Source: Allostella vacuolata
GTDB taxonomy: Bacteria; Pseudomonadota; Alphaproteobacteria; ATCC43930; Allostellaceae
DNA: 64,000 nt
Direction of reading: 5' to 3'
Assembly (NCBI GenBank): GCA_006739055.1
Contig: AP019702.1
Coordinates: forward strand, 5,481,388-5,545,387
Within the stretch, counting starts at the first letter, position 1. Each line of letters begins with the position of its first letter. Of the stretch, positions 42,611 through 51,511 are shown in pieces. Made by a program: the position numbers and the translations under genes. A model generated the notes under the pieces. It saw only the letters and a program-made list of their open reading frames with translations. It was not told the DNA's origin and did no database searches.

Positions 42611-43270
42611 GTGACGAAGCGACCCGAGGACGGCAGGACCGTCGGCGCGGCACCGCTGCCCGACGGCTACCACGTCTTCCCGCGCGGGAAGATCCTGAAC
42701 GTCGTCACCTGGCTGGAACGGCGGACGCGGCCGGCCGCGCCGAGCGCCCCGCCCATGACCCTGCGCCGGATCGAGAAGCCCGGTCTCGACTGGTATCGCG
42801 CCCTGTTCCGCCGGGTCGGCACCCCCTGGCTATGGTCCATGCACCTCGAACTGGACGATGCGGGGCTGGCCGCCCAGATCCATGATCCCGCCTTCGAGGT
42901 CTTCGTCGCGCTGGAGGACGGCGCGCCGGAGGAGGATGCGGAAGTGGGGCTGGTCGTGCTCGACCGCAGCGACCCGGCGTCGGTCGAGATCGTCGATTTC
43001 GGCCTGGTCCCGGAGGCGGTCGGCCGCGGGCTCGGACGGCGCATGATGGCGGCCGCCCTGGAGCGGGCCTTCGCGGGCGACCCCGGGCGGGTGTGGCTGC
43101 ATACCTGCACCCACGACCACCCGGCCGCCGTTCCCTTCTACATGGCCTGCGGCTTCGTTCCGTACGCGACCGGCGTCGAGGTGCTGGACGACCCGCGCCT
43201 GGCCGGGATCCTGCCGCGGGACGCCGCCCCCCAGGTGGCACTGCTGGAGCCACTGGCGCCGGCCGGCTGA
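42611..43270 (+). CDS. GNAT-family N-acetyltransferase
   Basis: 219 residues from the GTG at 42611. The N-terminal segment GYHVFPRGKILNVVTWLE, followed by LRRIEKPGLDWYRALFRRVG, defines a GNAT subgroup. The acetyl-CoA site is VDFGLVPEAVGRGLGRRMM and the closing region HDHPAAVPFYMACGF. It probably shares an mRNA with the yejA-like gene. The substrate is unknown; pairing with peptide uptake might suggest detoxification of an imported amine, but that is speculative. Confidence 0.83.
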   Translation: MTKRPEDGRTVGAAPLPDGYHVFPRGKILNVVTWLERRTRPAAPSAPPMTLRRIEKPGLDWYRALFRRVGTPWLWSMHLELDDAGLAAQIHDPAFEVFVALEDGAPEEDAEVGLVVLDRSDPASVEIVDFGLVPEAVGRGLGRRMMAAALERAFAGDPGRVWLHTCTHDHPAAVPFYMACGFVPYATGVEVLDDPRLAGILPRDAAPQVALLEPLAPAG

Positions 43271-43275
43271 GCCCC

Positions 43276-44229
<954 letters not shown>

Positions 44230-44329
44230 GATCGGATACGCCTGCTCGGATGGGAGGATCGCCCCTCGATAGCCGATCCGCCTGCGATCGTCACGCGCCG
44301 AGCGGCCGTGGGCATGACCGCGCGGCCCG

Positions 44330-45052
44330 TCAGGTGTTCAGGAAGCGCCGATCCGTTCCTTGCAGCGCCAGGCAGGTGAGGCGGCCGCTACGGTAGGCGC
44401 CCGTGTCGATGGCGATGCGGTTGGTGCGGACCTCGGGCGCCCGGACGATGGTATGGCCATGCACGACGATCGGGCCGAACGGCTTCGTCCAGGTCAGGAA
44501 CGGCTCGCGGATCCATACCAGGTCCGCTTCCACCTGGCGGTCCAGTGCCGCCCACGGGCGGATGCCCGCATGAACGAACAGATAGTCGCCCTCCTGGTGC
44601 ATCAGGCGCAACCCGGCCAGGAAGCGGCCATGGGCCGCCGGCAGGGCACGGGCGAGGTCGGCGCGGGCGCGGGCCACGTCCTCCTCGTCATACGGATCAG
44701 GCGACAGCACCCCGTAGCTGGCGAGGGTGGCATCGCCGCCATTCACCAGCCAGATCTCGGCCGGGTCCGAACGCCGCAGGAAGGCGAGCAGGAAGGCCTC
44801 GTGGTTGCCCTTGAGCGACACCCACTCGAATCCGGGCAGGTCCGCGTTGGCCAGACGGTCGACGACCTGGCGGGACGACGGTCCGCGGTCCACATAGTCG
44901 CCCAGGTGGACGAGCACTCGGCGCCCGGCGCCGCACGCCGCTGCGTCGGCCGCGATGCGGCGATGCAGGTCGGCCAGCAGGTCGTCGCGGCCGTGGATGT
45001 CGCCCACCGCATAGACGACCGTGCCGTCCGGAACGCGGGGTTCAGCCGGCAC
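44330..45052 (-). CDS. PPP-type metallophosphoesterase / serine-threonine phosphatase
   Basis: 240 residues with the full metallophosphatase signature: [28 protein letters not shown], then FVHAG and VVHGHT. These residues hold two metal ions. Length and motifs match small bacterial PrpA/ApaH-like phosphatases that act on phosphoproteins or diadenosine polyphosphates. It lies 18 bases downstream of regA on the same strand, which could tie it to the redox signalling pair, but that is inference. Confidence 0.88.
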   Translation of the reverse strand: MPAEPRVPDGTVVYAVGDIHGRDDLLADLHRRIAADAAACGAGRRVLVHLGDYVDRGPSSRQVVDRLANADLPGFEWVSLKGNHEAFLLAFLRRSDPAEIWLVNGGDATLASYGVLSPDPYDEEDVARARADLARALPAAHGRFLAGLRLMHQEGDYLFVHAGIRPWAALDRQVEADLVWIREPFLTWTKPFGPIVVHGHTIVRAPEVRTNRIAIDTGAYRSGRLTCLALQGTDRRFLNT

Positions 45053-45070
45053 GGGCGGAATGCCGGCCCG

Positions 45071-45622
45071 TCAGTCGCGCGGGGCGTGCTTGTTGAGGAT
45101 GCGCTGCAGCGTCCGGCGGTGCATGCGCAGCCGCCGCGCCGTCTCCGACACGTTGCGGTCACACTGTTCGAAGACCCGCTGGATATGCTCCCAGCGGACC
45201 CGGTCGGCCGACATCGGCTGCTCCGGCGGCTGGGGCAGCTTGTCGCCCTGGGCCTTCAGGGCCGATTCGATGGCATCCGCATCGGTCGGCTTGGCGAGGT
45301 AGTCGACCGCGCCCGCCTTCACGGCGGCCACCGCGGTGGCGATGTTGCCATATCCGGTCAGCACGACGACGCGGGCATCGGGGCGCGCCGCGCGGACCGC
45401 CTGCACCACTTCCAGGCCATTGCCGTCGCCGAGCTTCAGGTCGCATACCGCATAGAGCGGGCGGACCGCGCGGGCGGCGGCAACGCCGGCGGCGACGCTC
45501 TCGGCCGTCGTCACCTGGTAGCCGCGCCTCTCCATCGCCGTGGCAAGCCGGGTGCGCAGGGGGCCATCGTCGTCGACGACGAGCAGGGTGGGTCCGGTGG
45601 GTGGCTCGATCGGTTCGGTCAT
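45071..45622 (-). CDS. regA: response regulator RegA/ActR/PrrA
   Basis: 183 residues. Receiver domain with phospho-acceptor D61 (YAVCDLKLGDGNGLEV) and VVVLTGYGNIATAVAAVKAGAVDYLAKP. A proline linker (PQPPEQPMSADRV) leads to a Fis-type helix-turn-helix (NVSETARRLRMHRRTLQRILNK), nearly invariant in this family. RegA is the global redox regulator of respiration, carbon and nitrogen fixation in alphaproteobacteria. The start overlaps the regB stop by four bases. Confidence 0.95.
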   Translation of the reverse strand: MTEPIEPPTGPTLLVVDDDGPLRTRLATAMERRGYQVTTAESVAAGVAAARAVRPLYAVCDLKLGDGNGLEVVQAVRAARPDARVVVLTGYGNIATAVAAVKAGAVDYLAKPTDADAIESALKAQGDKLPQPPEQPMSADRVRWEHIQRVFEQCDRNVSETARRLRMHRRTLQRILNKHAPRD

Positions 45623-46923
45623 GATGGTTGCGGCTCTAGCCCCTCCAGTCTGTCGCGGTGCCAGCGGATGACGACCTCCGCCCCGCCGTCGGCCGCATTC
45701 TCCACCGTCATGTCCGCCCCGGTGCGCGCCAGCAGCGTTTCGGCGATGAAGATGCCGAGGCCCATGGAGCCCCCGGGGCGATCCCGGCCGGACACGTAGG
45801 GCTCGCCGATCCGGGCCAGGACATCCGGCCGGAAGCCCGGACCGTCGTCGCGCACCACGATCCGCGCCTCCGTCGCATCCCAGGCGACCGTAGCACGCAC
45901 TTCGGCGTCGGCGAACTGGAAGGCGTTCTGCAGCAGGTTGCCCAGCGCATGACGCAGCTCCGGCCGCTCCGCCACGACGGGCTCCGGCGGGTCGTCGGGC
46001 CCCTCGCGGACGATCTCGAAGGCGATATGCGGCTGGCGGTGCGGGGCAGCCGCCAGATCGACGAAGACCGACAGGGGGATGCCGTCGAACGGCGAGTTGC
46101 GCTCCGGCCGCTGCGCCAGTTCGGCCAGGATGTCACGGCAGCGCGCCACCTGGCTTTCCAGCAAGGCCAGATCCTCGCGCCAGGGGCCGTCCACCGGCAG
46201 GTCGTGCGACAGCTCGCGGGCAACGACCGCGATGGTGCCGAGCGGCGAGCCCAGTTCATGGGCAGCGGCCGCCGCCAGCGCGCCCACCGCCGAAAGCTGC
46301 TGCTCGCGCGCCAGGGCCAGCTGGGTGGCGGCGAGCGCGTCGGTCAGGCGCCGCGCCTCCGCGGTCACCTGCCACGTGTAGGCGGCGATGAAGACGGTGG
46401 CCAGCGCCAGGGCCGCGGCGACGCCGAAGCGATAGGTGGGCGGCAGCGCCAGGCCGGGCGGCGGCCAGGGCAGGGGCCAGCGGAAGAAGACCAGCACCCC
46501 GATGGCGAGCAGCGTGAAGAGGCAGAGGCCGATCGTCGTCGGCCGCGACAGGATGGTGGCCGACACCGTGACCGGCGCCAGGATGAGAACCGCGAACGGG
46601 TTCTCCAGCCCGCCCGTCAGGTAGAGCAGGCCCGACAGCTGGAACACGTCGAAGGCGAGGTAGGCTGCGGCGTCCCGGTCGGCCAGGCGGGTCTGCACCG
46701 GCCGCTGCAAGGTGGCGACGATGTTGACCGCGGCGGAGGCGCCGACCACCAGCAGGGCCGTCGCCAGGGGCAGCGGGTAGGCAAGCGAGATATGGACGAA
46801 GAGCAGCGTCGCCGCCTGGCCGATCACCGCCAGCCAGCGGATCGCGACCAGCGTGCGCAGGTTGACCCAGCCGCGCCCATCGGCCCGCGCCCGCTCCCCC
46901 CCGATCAGCGACGACAGCAGCAT
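45619..46923 (-). CDS. regB: redox-sensing histidine kinase RegB/ActS/PrrB
   Basis: 434 residues. Six membrane helices include the quinone-sensing heptapeptide GGLENPF at residues 104-110. The H-box AAAHELGSPLG has phospho-His222, and C262 in VARCRDILAEL corresponds to the redox-active cysteine of RegB. The ATPase domain has NLLQNAFQFA, DDGPGF and GGSMGLGIFIAETLL. It autophosphorylates under low oxygen or a reduced quinone pool and passes phosphate to RegA. The start at ATG 46923 gives the family opening; the frame continues upstream without similarity. No senC lies between regB and regA. Confidence 0.95.
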   Translation of the reverse strand: MLLSSLIGGERARADGRGWVNLRTLVAIRWLAVIGQAATLLFVHISLAYPLPLATALLVVGASAAVNIVATLQRPVQTRLADRDAAAYLAFDVFQLSGLLYLTGGLENPFAVLILAPVTVSATILSRPTTIGLCLFTLLAIGVLVFFRWPLPWPPPGLALPPTYRFGVAAALALATVFIAAYTWQVTAEARRLTDALAATQLALAREQQLSAVGALAAAAAHELGSPLGTIAVVARELSHDLPVDGPWREDLALLESQVARCRDILAELAQRPERNSPFDGIPLSVFVDLAAAPHRQPHIAFEIVREGPDDPPEPVVAERPELRHALGNLLQNAFQFADAEVRATVAWDATEARIVVRDDGPGFRPDVLARIGEPYVSGRDRPGGSMGLGIFIAETLLARTGADMTVENAADGGAEVVIRWHRDRLEGLEPQPS

Positions 46924-46997
46924 CCCGCTTCCTTGCCCGAACCTGCGGCCGCCGTCGAGTCCGCTCGGCGTTCGGACCGGATCGAAGGCGACACGGG

Positions 46998-48023
46998 TCA
47001 GGTGGCGGCCGGCCCGCTGACCCGCGCCTGGGCGAAGGTCGCCATGCCGGCATGGCATGCCGCCGCCGCCTTGACGATGCCGATCGCCAGCGTTGCCCCC
47101 GATCCCTCGCCGAGCCGCATGCCGAGGTCGAGCAGCGGCGCCTGGCCGATGCGGGCCAGCAGCCGGCGATGGCCCGGCTCGGCCGAGCAATGGCCGACCA
47201 GGCAATGGTCGAGCGCGTGCGGATCGGCGGCAAACAGCACCGCCGCCGCGGCCGTCGCCGCATAGCCGTCGAGCAGGACCGGCACCCGGGCCAGCCGGGC
47301 GGCCATCACCGCCCCGGCGATCGCCGCCAGCTCGTAGCCGCCGACGCAGCGCAGGATCTCGAACGGATCGGTCATCGCCGTCCGGTTGATCGCCACCGCC
47401 GCCGCCACGGCATCCGTCTTGGCGGCGAGGGCCGGGCCGGCAACGCCTGTCCCGGGGCCGACCCAGTCGGCGGCCGTCCCGCCGAAGAGGGCGCAGGCCA
47501 GCGCCGCCGCCGCGGTCGTATTGGCGATGCCCATCTCGCCCAGGGCCACCAGGTCGACCCCCGGCTCGATCGCCATCATGCCGTAGGCGAGCGCGCGCGC
47601 GCAGGCTTCCTCGGTCATGGCCGGCCCCTCGGTGAAGTCGGCCGTCGGACGCTCCAGGTCAAGCTCGTAGACGCGCAGGTCGGCGTCCATCGCGGTGCAG
47701 AGCTGGTTGACGGCCGCCCCGCCCGCCGCGAAGTTGGCCATCATCTGTTGCGTCACGGACGCCGGAAAGGCCGACACCCCGCGCCGGGCGACGCCGTGGT
47801 TGGCGGCGAACACGATGGTCCGCGGCCGCCGTACGTCGGGCGGATGCCGGCCCTGCCAGGTGGCCAGCCACTCCGCGATCGCCTCCAGCCGGCCCAGCGC
47901 GCCGGCCGGCTTGGTCAGCTGGCCCTCGCGCTCGACCGCGGCCGTGCGGGCAGCAAGGTCGGGGCCGGGCAGCATCGCGAGGATGCGCCGCATCTCGTCG
48001 AGGGTCGCGATCGGGTCGGGCAT
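46998..48023 (-). CDS. cobT: nicotinate-nucleotide-dimethylbenzimidazole phosphoribosyltransferase
   Basis: 341 residues; makes alpha-ribazole phosphate for the lower ligand of cobalamin. Conserved segments: LTKPAGALGRLEAIAEWLA, VFAANHGVARRGVSAFP, GEMGIANTTAAAAL, GGYELAAIAGA and the catalytic Glu in DLGMRLGEGSGA. The ATG at 48023 was preferred; two in-frame ATGs lie upstream. It is divergent from cobS-cobC-cobP, together the nucleotide-loop assembly branch. Confidence 0.94.
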   Translation of the reverse strand: MPDPIATLDEMRRILAMLPGPDLAARTAAVEREGQLTKPAGALGRLEAIAEWLATWQGRHPPDVRRPRTIVFAANHGVARRGVSAFPASVTQQMMANFAAGGAAVNQLCTAMDADLRVYELDLERPTADFTEGPAMTEEACARALAYGMMAIEPGVDLVALGEMGIANTTAAAALACALFGGTAADWVGPGTGVAGPALAAKTDAVAAAVAINRTAMTDPFEILRCVGGYELAAIAGAVMAARLARVPVLLDGYAATAAAAVLFAADPHALDHCLVGHCSAEPGHRRLLARIGQAPLLDLGMRLGEGSGATLAIGIVKAAAACHAGMATFAQARVSGPAAT

Positions 48024-48120
48024 GGGCACCTGAGGGGAATGGTGCCCCCGCATAGGGCCGATGGGCACGGCGGGTCAACCTTGCGGACCGGACGCGCTAT
48101 AAGCCTGGGCGGTGAACGCC

Positions 48121-48924
48121 ATGCCCCCCGACGATTTCCGCCCCGCCGCCTGGATCGCCGACCTGCGCCGGGCCGGCCAGCTGCTGACGCGGGTGCCGCT
48201 GCCCGACGACGCCGGGCCGCCCGAGCCGGGGGCCCTTGCCCGCGCGCTGCGCGTGTTCCCGCTGGTGGGGGCCCTGCTCGGCTTCGCCGGGGCGCTGGTG
48301 CTGGCAGCGGCACATCTCCTCGGCCTGCCGCAGCCGGCCGGTCCGTTGCTCGCCCTGGCGGCGGTCATGATGCTGACGGGCGCGCTGCACGAGGATGGGC
48401 TGGCCGACACCGCCGACGGCTTCGGCGTCCGGCGATCGCCGGCCGAGCGGCTGGCGATCATGCGCGACAGCCGCATCGGCACCTTCGGGGTGCTGGCGCT
48501 GGGCATGGTGCTGGCGGTCAAGGTGGCCGCGCTGGCGGCCATGCCGCCCTGGCTGGCCGGCGCTGCGCTGGCCGCAACTGCCGCCGCCTCGCGCTCGGTG
48601 TTCCCGGTGCTGGCGATCGCCCTGCCGCCCGCCCGCCGCGACGGGCTGGGCGCCGGCATGGGCCGGCCGTCGGGCACGACGACGGCGATCGCGATTGGTC
48701 TGGGCGTGATCGCCCTGCTGCTGGCCATCGGCCCGGCGCGGGCCGCGGCCGCCGTCGCCGCGGCGACGGCGGCCGTCCTGGTCCTGGGCTGGCTTGCACG
48801 GCGGCAGGTCGGCGGGTACACCGGCGACGTTCTCGGCGCGACCCAGCAGACGACGGAGACGGTGATGCTTCTGGCCATTGCAGCGCAACCCTGGGCATCC
48901 CCTGCGTGGGCGGGCCAGCCATGA
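48121..48924 (+). CDS. cobS: adenosylcobinamide-GDP ribazoletransferase
   Basis: 267 residues, membrane-bound, several hydrophobic helices. Family motifs: LLTRVPLP, GALHEDGLADTADGFG and RLAIMRDSRIGTFGVLAL, then ATAAASRSVFPVL. It joins adenosylcobinamide-GDP with alpha-ribazole, the last assembly step of cobalamin (named CobV in the aerobic pathway). A GTG at 48112 is an alternative start. Its stop overlaps the cobC start. Confidence 0.93.
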   Translation: MPPDDFRPAAWIADLRRAGQLLTRVPLPDDAGPPEPGALARALRVFPLVGALLGFAGALVLAAAHLLGLPQPAGPLLALAAVMMLTGALHEDGLADTADGFGVRRSPAERLAIMRDSRIGTFGVLALGMVLAVKVAALAAMPPWLAGAALAATAAASRSVFPVLAIALPPARRDGLGAGMGRPSGTTTAIAIGLGVIALLLAIGPARAAAAVAAATAAVLVLGWLARRQVGGYTGDVLGATQQTTETVMLLAIAAQPWASPAWAGQP

Positions 48925-49541
48925 ATACCACGACGCGCTGGTGGTGGGTGCGGCATGCGCCCGTGCGGGTGAACGACGGCCGGATCTATGGCCAGGCCGA
49001 CCATCCCTGCGACTGCACCGACGAGGCCCTGTTCAAGGCGCTGGCAACGCAGCTGCCCCAGGACGCGGTGTGGGTGACGAGCACGTTGCTGCGCACCATC
49101 CAGACCGCGGACGCGCTGCGGGCGGCAGGCGCCACCGGGCCCGAGCCGACCCGGGAGAGCGGCTTCGCCGAGCAGTCCTTCGGCGACTGGCAGGGACTCA
49201 AGTACGCCGAACTGCAGGAAACGCGGGGTGAATCCTGGCACCGCTTCTGGCTGGCGCCGGCCCACGAAGCGCCGCCCGGGGGCGAGAGCTTCGTCGACCT
49301 GATGGACCGCGTGGCGCCGGTGATCGACCGGCTGACGGTCGAGCATCGCGGCCGCGACATCGTCGCGGTCACCCATGGCGGCACCATCCGCGCCGCCATC
49401 GCCCACGCCTTGCAGCTGCCGCCCGAGACCGCGCTCGCCTTCTCCATCGACAATGTCTCGCTGACACGGCTCGAGCATGTCGATGGCCCGGGGCTGGGCC
49501 ATGGCTGGCGGGTCGCCACCGTCAACTACATGGCGGCATAG
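48921..49541 (+). CDS. histidine phosphatase family protein, CobC-like
   Basis: 206 residues with the RHG-type catalytic start WWVRHAPVRVNDGRIYG and the second His in VTHGGTIRAAIAHAL; STLLRTIQTADAL and FAEQSFGDWQG are typical of alpha-ribazole phosphatase. In this context it most likely dephosphorylates alpha-ribazole-5'-phosphate. The ATG overlaps the cobS stop and cobP starts 17 bases after it. Confidence 0.88.
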   Translation: MNTTTRWWWVRHAPVRVNDGRIYGQADHPCDCTDEALFKALATQLPQDAVWVTSTLLRTIQTADALRAAGATGPEPTRESGFAEQSFGDWQGLKYAELQETRGESWHRFWLAPAHEAPPGGESFVDLMDRVAPVIDRLTVEHRGRDIVAVTHGGTIRAAIAHALQLPPETALAFSIDNVSLTRLEHVDGPGLGHGWRVATVNYMAA

Positions 49542-49558
49542 CCCGGGAGGTCCCGCCA

Positions 49559-50134
49559 ATGGCCCGTCGCCCCCCGCCCGCCATCCTCGGCTTCGTGCCG
49601 CTGCCGCGCGTGACCCTGGTCATGGGCGGCGCCCGGTCCGGGAAGAGCCAGCATGCGGAGACCCTTGTCGAGGACGCGGCGGCGAGCGGCCTCTACATCG
49701 CCACCGCGACGGCGGGTGACCGGGAGATGGCGGACCGGATCCGCCACCATCGCGACCGGCGCGGACCGTTCTGGACCACGGTCGAGGAGCCGCTGCACCT
49801 GGCCCATGCGATCGAGGCCCATGCCCTGCCGGGACGGCCGATCCTGGTCGATTGCCTGACCATCTGGATCTCCAACCTGATGCTCGAAGGGCGTTCGGTC
49901 GATGCCGAGACCGAACGGCTGGTGGCAACGCTCGAGGACACCGCCGTGCCGGTCGTCCTGGTCGCCAACGAGGTGGGCCAGGGCATCGTGCCGGACAATG
50001 CGCTGGCCCGGGCCTTCCGCGATCATGCAGGGCGCCTCAACCAGCGGGTGGCGGCCGCGGCGGAACGCGTGGTGATGATGGTGGCCGGCCTGCCGATGGT
50101 CCTGAAGGGCGAGGATCCCGGGCGGCCCAGCTGA
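49559..50134 (+). CDS. cobP: bifunctional adenosylcobinamide kinase / guanylyltransferase
   Basis: 191 residues (cobU in the anaerobic nomenclature). Walker A GGARSGKSQHAE, the guanylylated-His region RIRHHRDRRGPFWTTVEEP, VDCLTIWISNLML, and VANEVGQGIVPDNALARAFRD, diagnostic for the family. It phosphorylates and then GMP-activates adenosylcobinamide. Last gene of the cob operon and convergent with hemY. Confidence 0.94.
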   Translation: MARRPPPAILGFVPLPRVTLVMGGARSGKSQHAETLVEDAAASGLYIATATAGDREMADRIRHHRDRRGPFWTTVEEPLHLAHAIEAHALPGRPILVDCLTIWISNLMLEGRSVDAETERLVATLEDTAVPVVLVANEVGQGIVPDNALARAFRDHAGRLNQRVAAAAERVVMMVAGLPMVLKGEDPGRPS

Positions 50135-50151
50135 GCCGCCCGCTCCGCCCC

Positions 50152-51507
50152 CTACGGGTTCGGGGCGTCGGCCGTCGGGGCCGCGGCCGGCTCCTCGGCC
50201 GGGCGTGGAAGGAGCGGCGATCGCGCCGGCGCCTGCCAGCGCAGGCCATCGACCCCGCCACAGGCCGGGCAGACGATGCTCCAGGCCGGAGCGACGCTGC
50301 CGCAGGACGTGCACGTCCATGCTTCGGACGCCGGCGCCTCGGCCGCGAGCCGCAGCCATCGCTGCGCCGCGGCGGGATCGGCGTTCTCGCCCTCCTCCAC
50401 CTCGGCCAGCAGGCCATAGGCGCGCGCGGTCGGCCGCTCGGCGACGACCGCCTCCAGCTTCTGGCGCGCCTCGCCCCACAGGCCGGCCCGCAACGCCGCC
50501 GTCGCCTGGACCATCCGGCTCTCGATATGCCCGGGCAGGGCCCCGGCCAGGCGCTCCATCCGCTGGGCGGCGCCCACCGGGTCGCCCTCGGGCGCCAATG
50601 CGGCGTAGGCGGCGGCGAGGTCCGGGTGAGGCGCCAGCGACCAGGCCTTCTCCGCCACCCGTTCGGCCTTGCGCGTGCGGCCGGCAGCGCCCAGCAGGCG
50701 GACATAGGCGACGGTCGCCGGCACGAAGGCACGGTCCTCGTCATGGGCCCGCGCGGCCAGATCCGACGCGTCGCGCGACCGCCCGTCGACCTCCGCGGCC
50801 CGGGCCTGCTCCAGCAGCACGGCGGCCCGGCGGTGGCGGGCCTCGGCGACCGGCAGGATGCTGCGCCGCTGCGCCTCGGCCAATGTCGCCTCGGCCTCGC
50901 GCCAGTGCCCGGCCCGCGCCTCCAGCTCGAACAGGGTGGTCAGGACCCACGGCGTGTCCGGCCGCAGGCGACGCGCCCGGCGCGCCAGTTCCAGGGCGGC
51001 GGCACTGTCGCCGGTGCGAGTCGCCTGCATCAGCAATCCGCGCAGCCCCAGGAACTCGGTCTCGCGGCGATCGAGCATCGCCGTGAAGTACCGCCGGGCG
51101 GCCGCCTCGTCCCCATTGAGCTGGGCCGCCTGGGCGGACAGCAGCATCGTCAGCGGCGGCTCGTCCAGCAGCACGTCGGCGCGGCGCGCCTGGCGCCGGG
51201 CCTCCTCCGGATCGCCGGCGGCAACCGCCACCATGCCCACGGTCAGCGCCTGGTAGCCACGGCGGCGACGGCGTTCCCGGGCCCAGCGCCGCCAGCGGCG
51301 CGGGATCCGCACCAGCCAGCCGAGAAAGCGCAGTCCCAGCGCGAACAGCAGCGCCAGGGCCGCGGTCAGGATCAGGAGGATGGCGACCGAGGTATCGAGG
51401 CGCCAGCCCTGCCAGACGATGGAGATCTGGCCGGGGCGATCGGCTACCCAGACGGCGCCGGCGACCACCAGCGCGGCCAGCGCGACGAACAGAAGAAGGC
51501 GTCGCAT
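50152..51507 (-). CDS. hemY: HemY-like membrane TPR protein with C-terminal zinc ribbon
   Basis: 451 residues. Two N-terminal membrane helices (residues about 4-21 and 41-66) form the HemY_N domain, followed by TPR-like helical repeats (GDPEEARRQARRADVLL, LARRARRLRPDTPWVL, GRTRKAERVAEKAW). The C-terminus carries a zinc-ribbon-like set, WTCTSCGSVAPAWSIVCPACGG. This is the proteobacterial HemY of heme operons, not protoporphyrinogen oxidase; its role is organisational and poorly defined. It follows the HemD-Mic60 gene by 4 bases. Confidence 0.9.
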   Translation of the reverse strand: MRRLLLFVALAALVVAGAVWVADRPGQISIVWQGWRLDTSVAILLILTAALALLFALGLRFLGWLVRIPRRWRRWARERRRRRGYQALTVGMVAVAAGDPEEARRQARRADVLLDEPPLTMLLSAQAAQLNGDEAAARRYFTAMLDRRETEFLGLRGLLMQATRTGDSAAALELARRARRLRPDTPWVLTTLFELEARAGHWREAEATLAEAQRRSILPVAEARHRRAAVLLEQARAAEVDGRSRDASDLAARAHDEDRAFVPATVAYVRLLGAAGRTRKAERVAEKAWSLAPHPDLAAAYAALAPEGDPVGAAQRMERLAGALPGHIESRMVQATAALRAGLWGEARQKLEAVVAERPTARAYGLLAEVEEGENADPAAAQRWLRLAAEAPASEAWTCTSCGSVAPAWSIVCPACGGVDGLRWQAPARSPLLPRPAEEPAAAPTADAPNP

Positions 51508-51511
51508 CGGC

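Noticed and set aside
50152-51507. Protoporphyrinogen oxidase HemY
   Set aside because: The protein has membrane helices and TPR repeats, not the FAD-binding fold; the shared gene name is historical.
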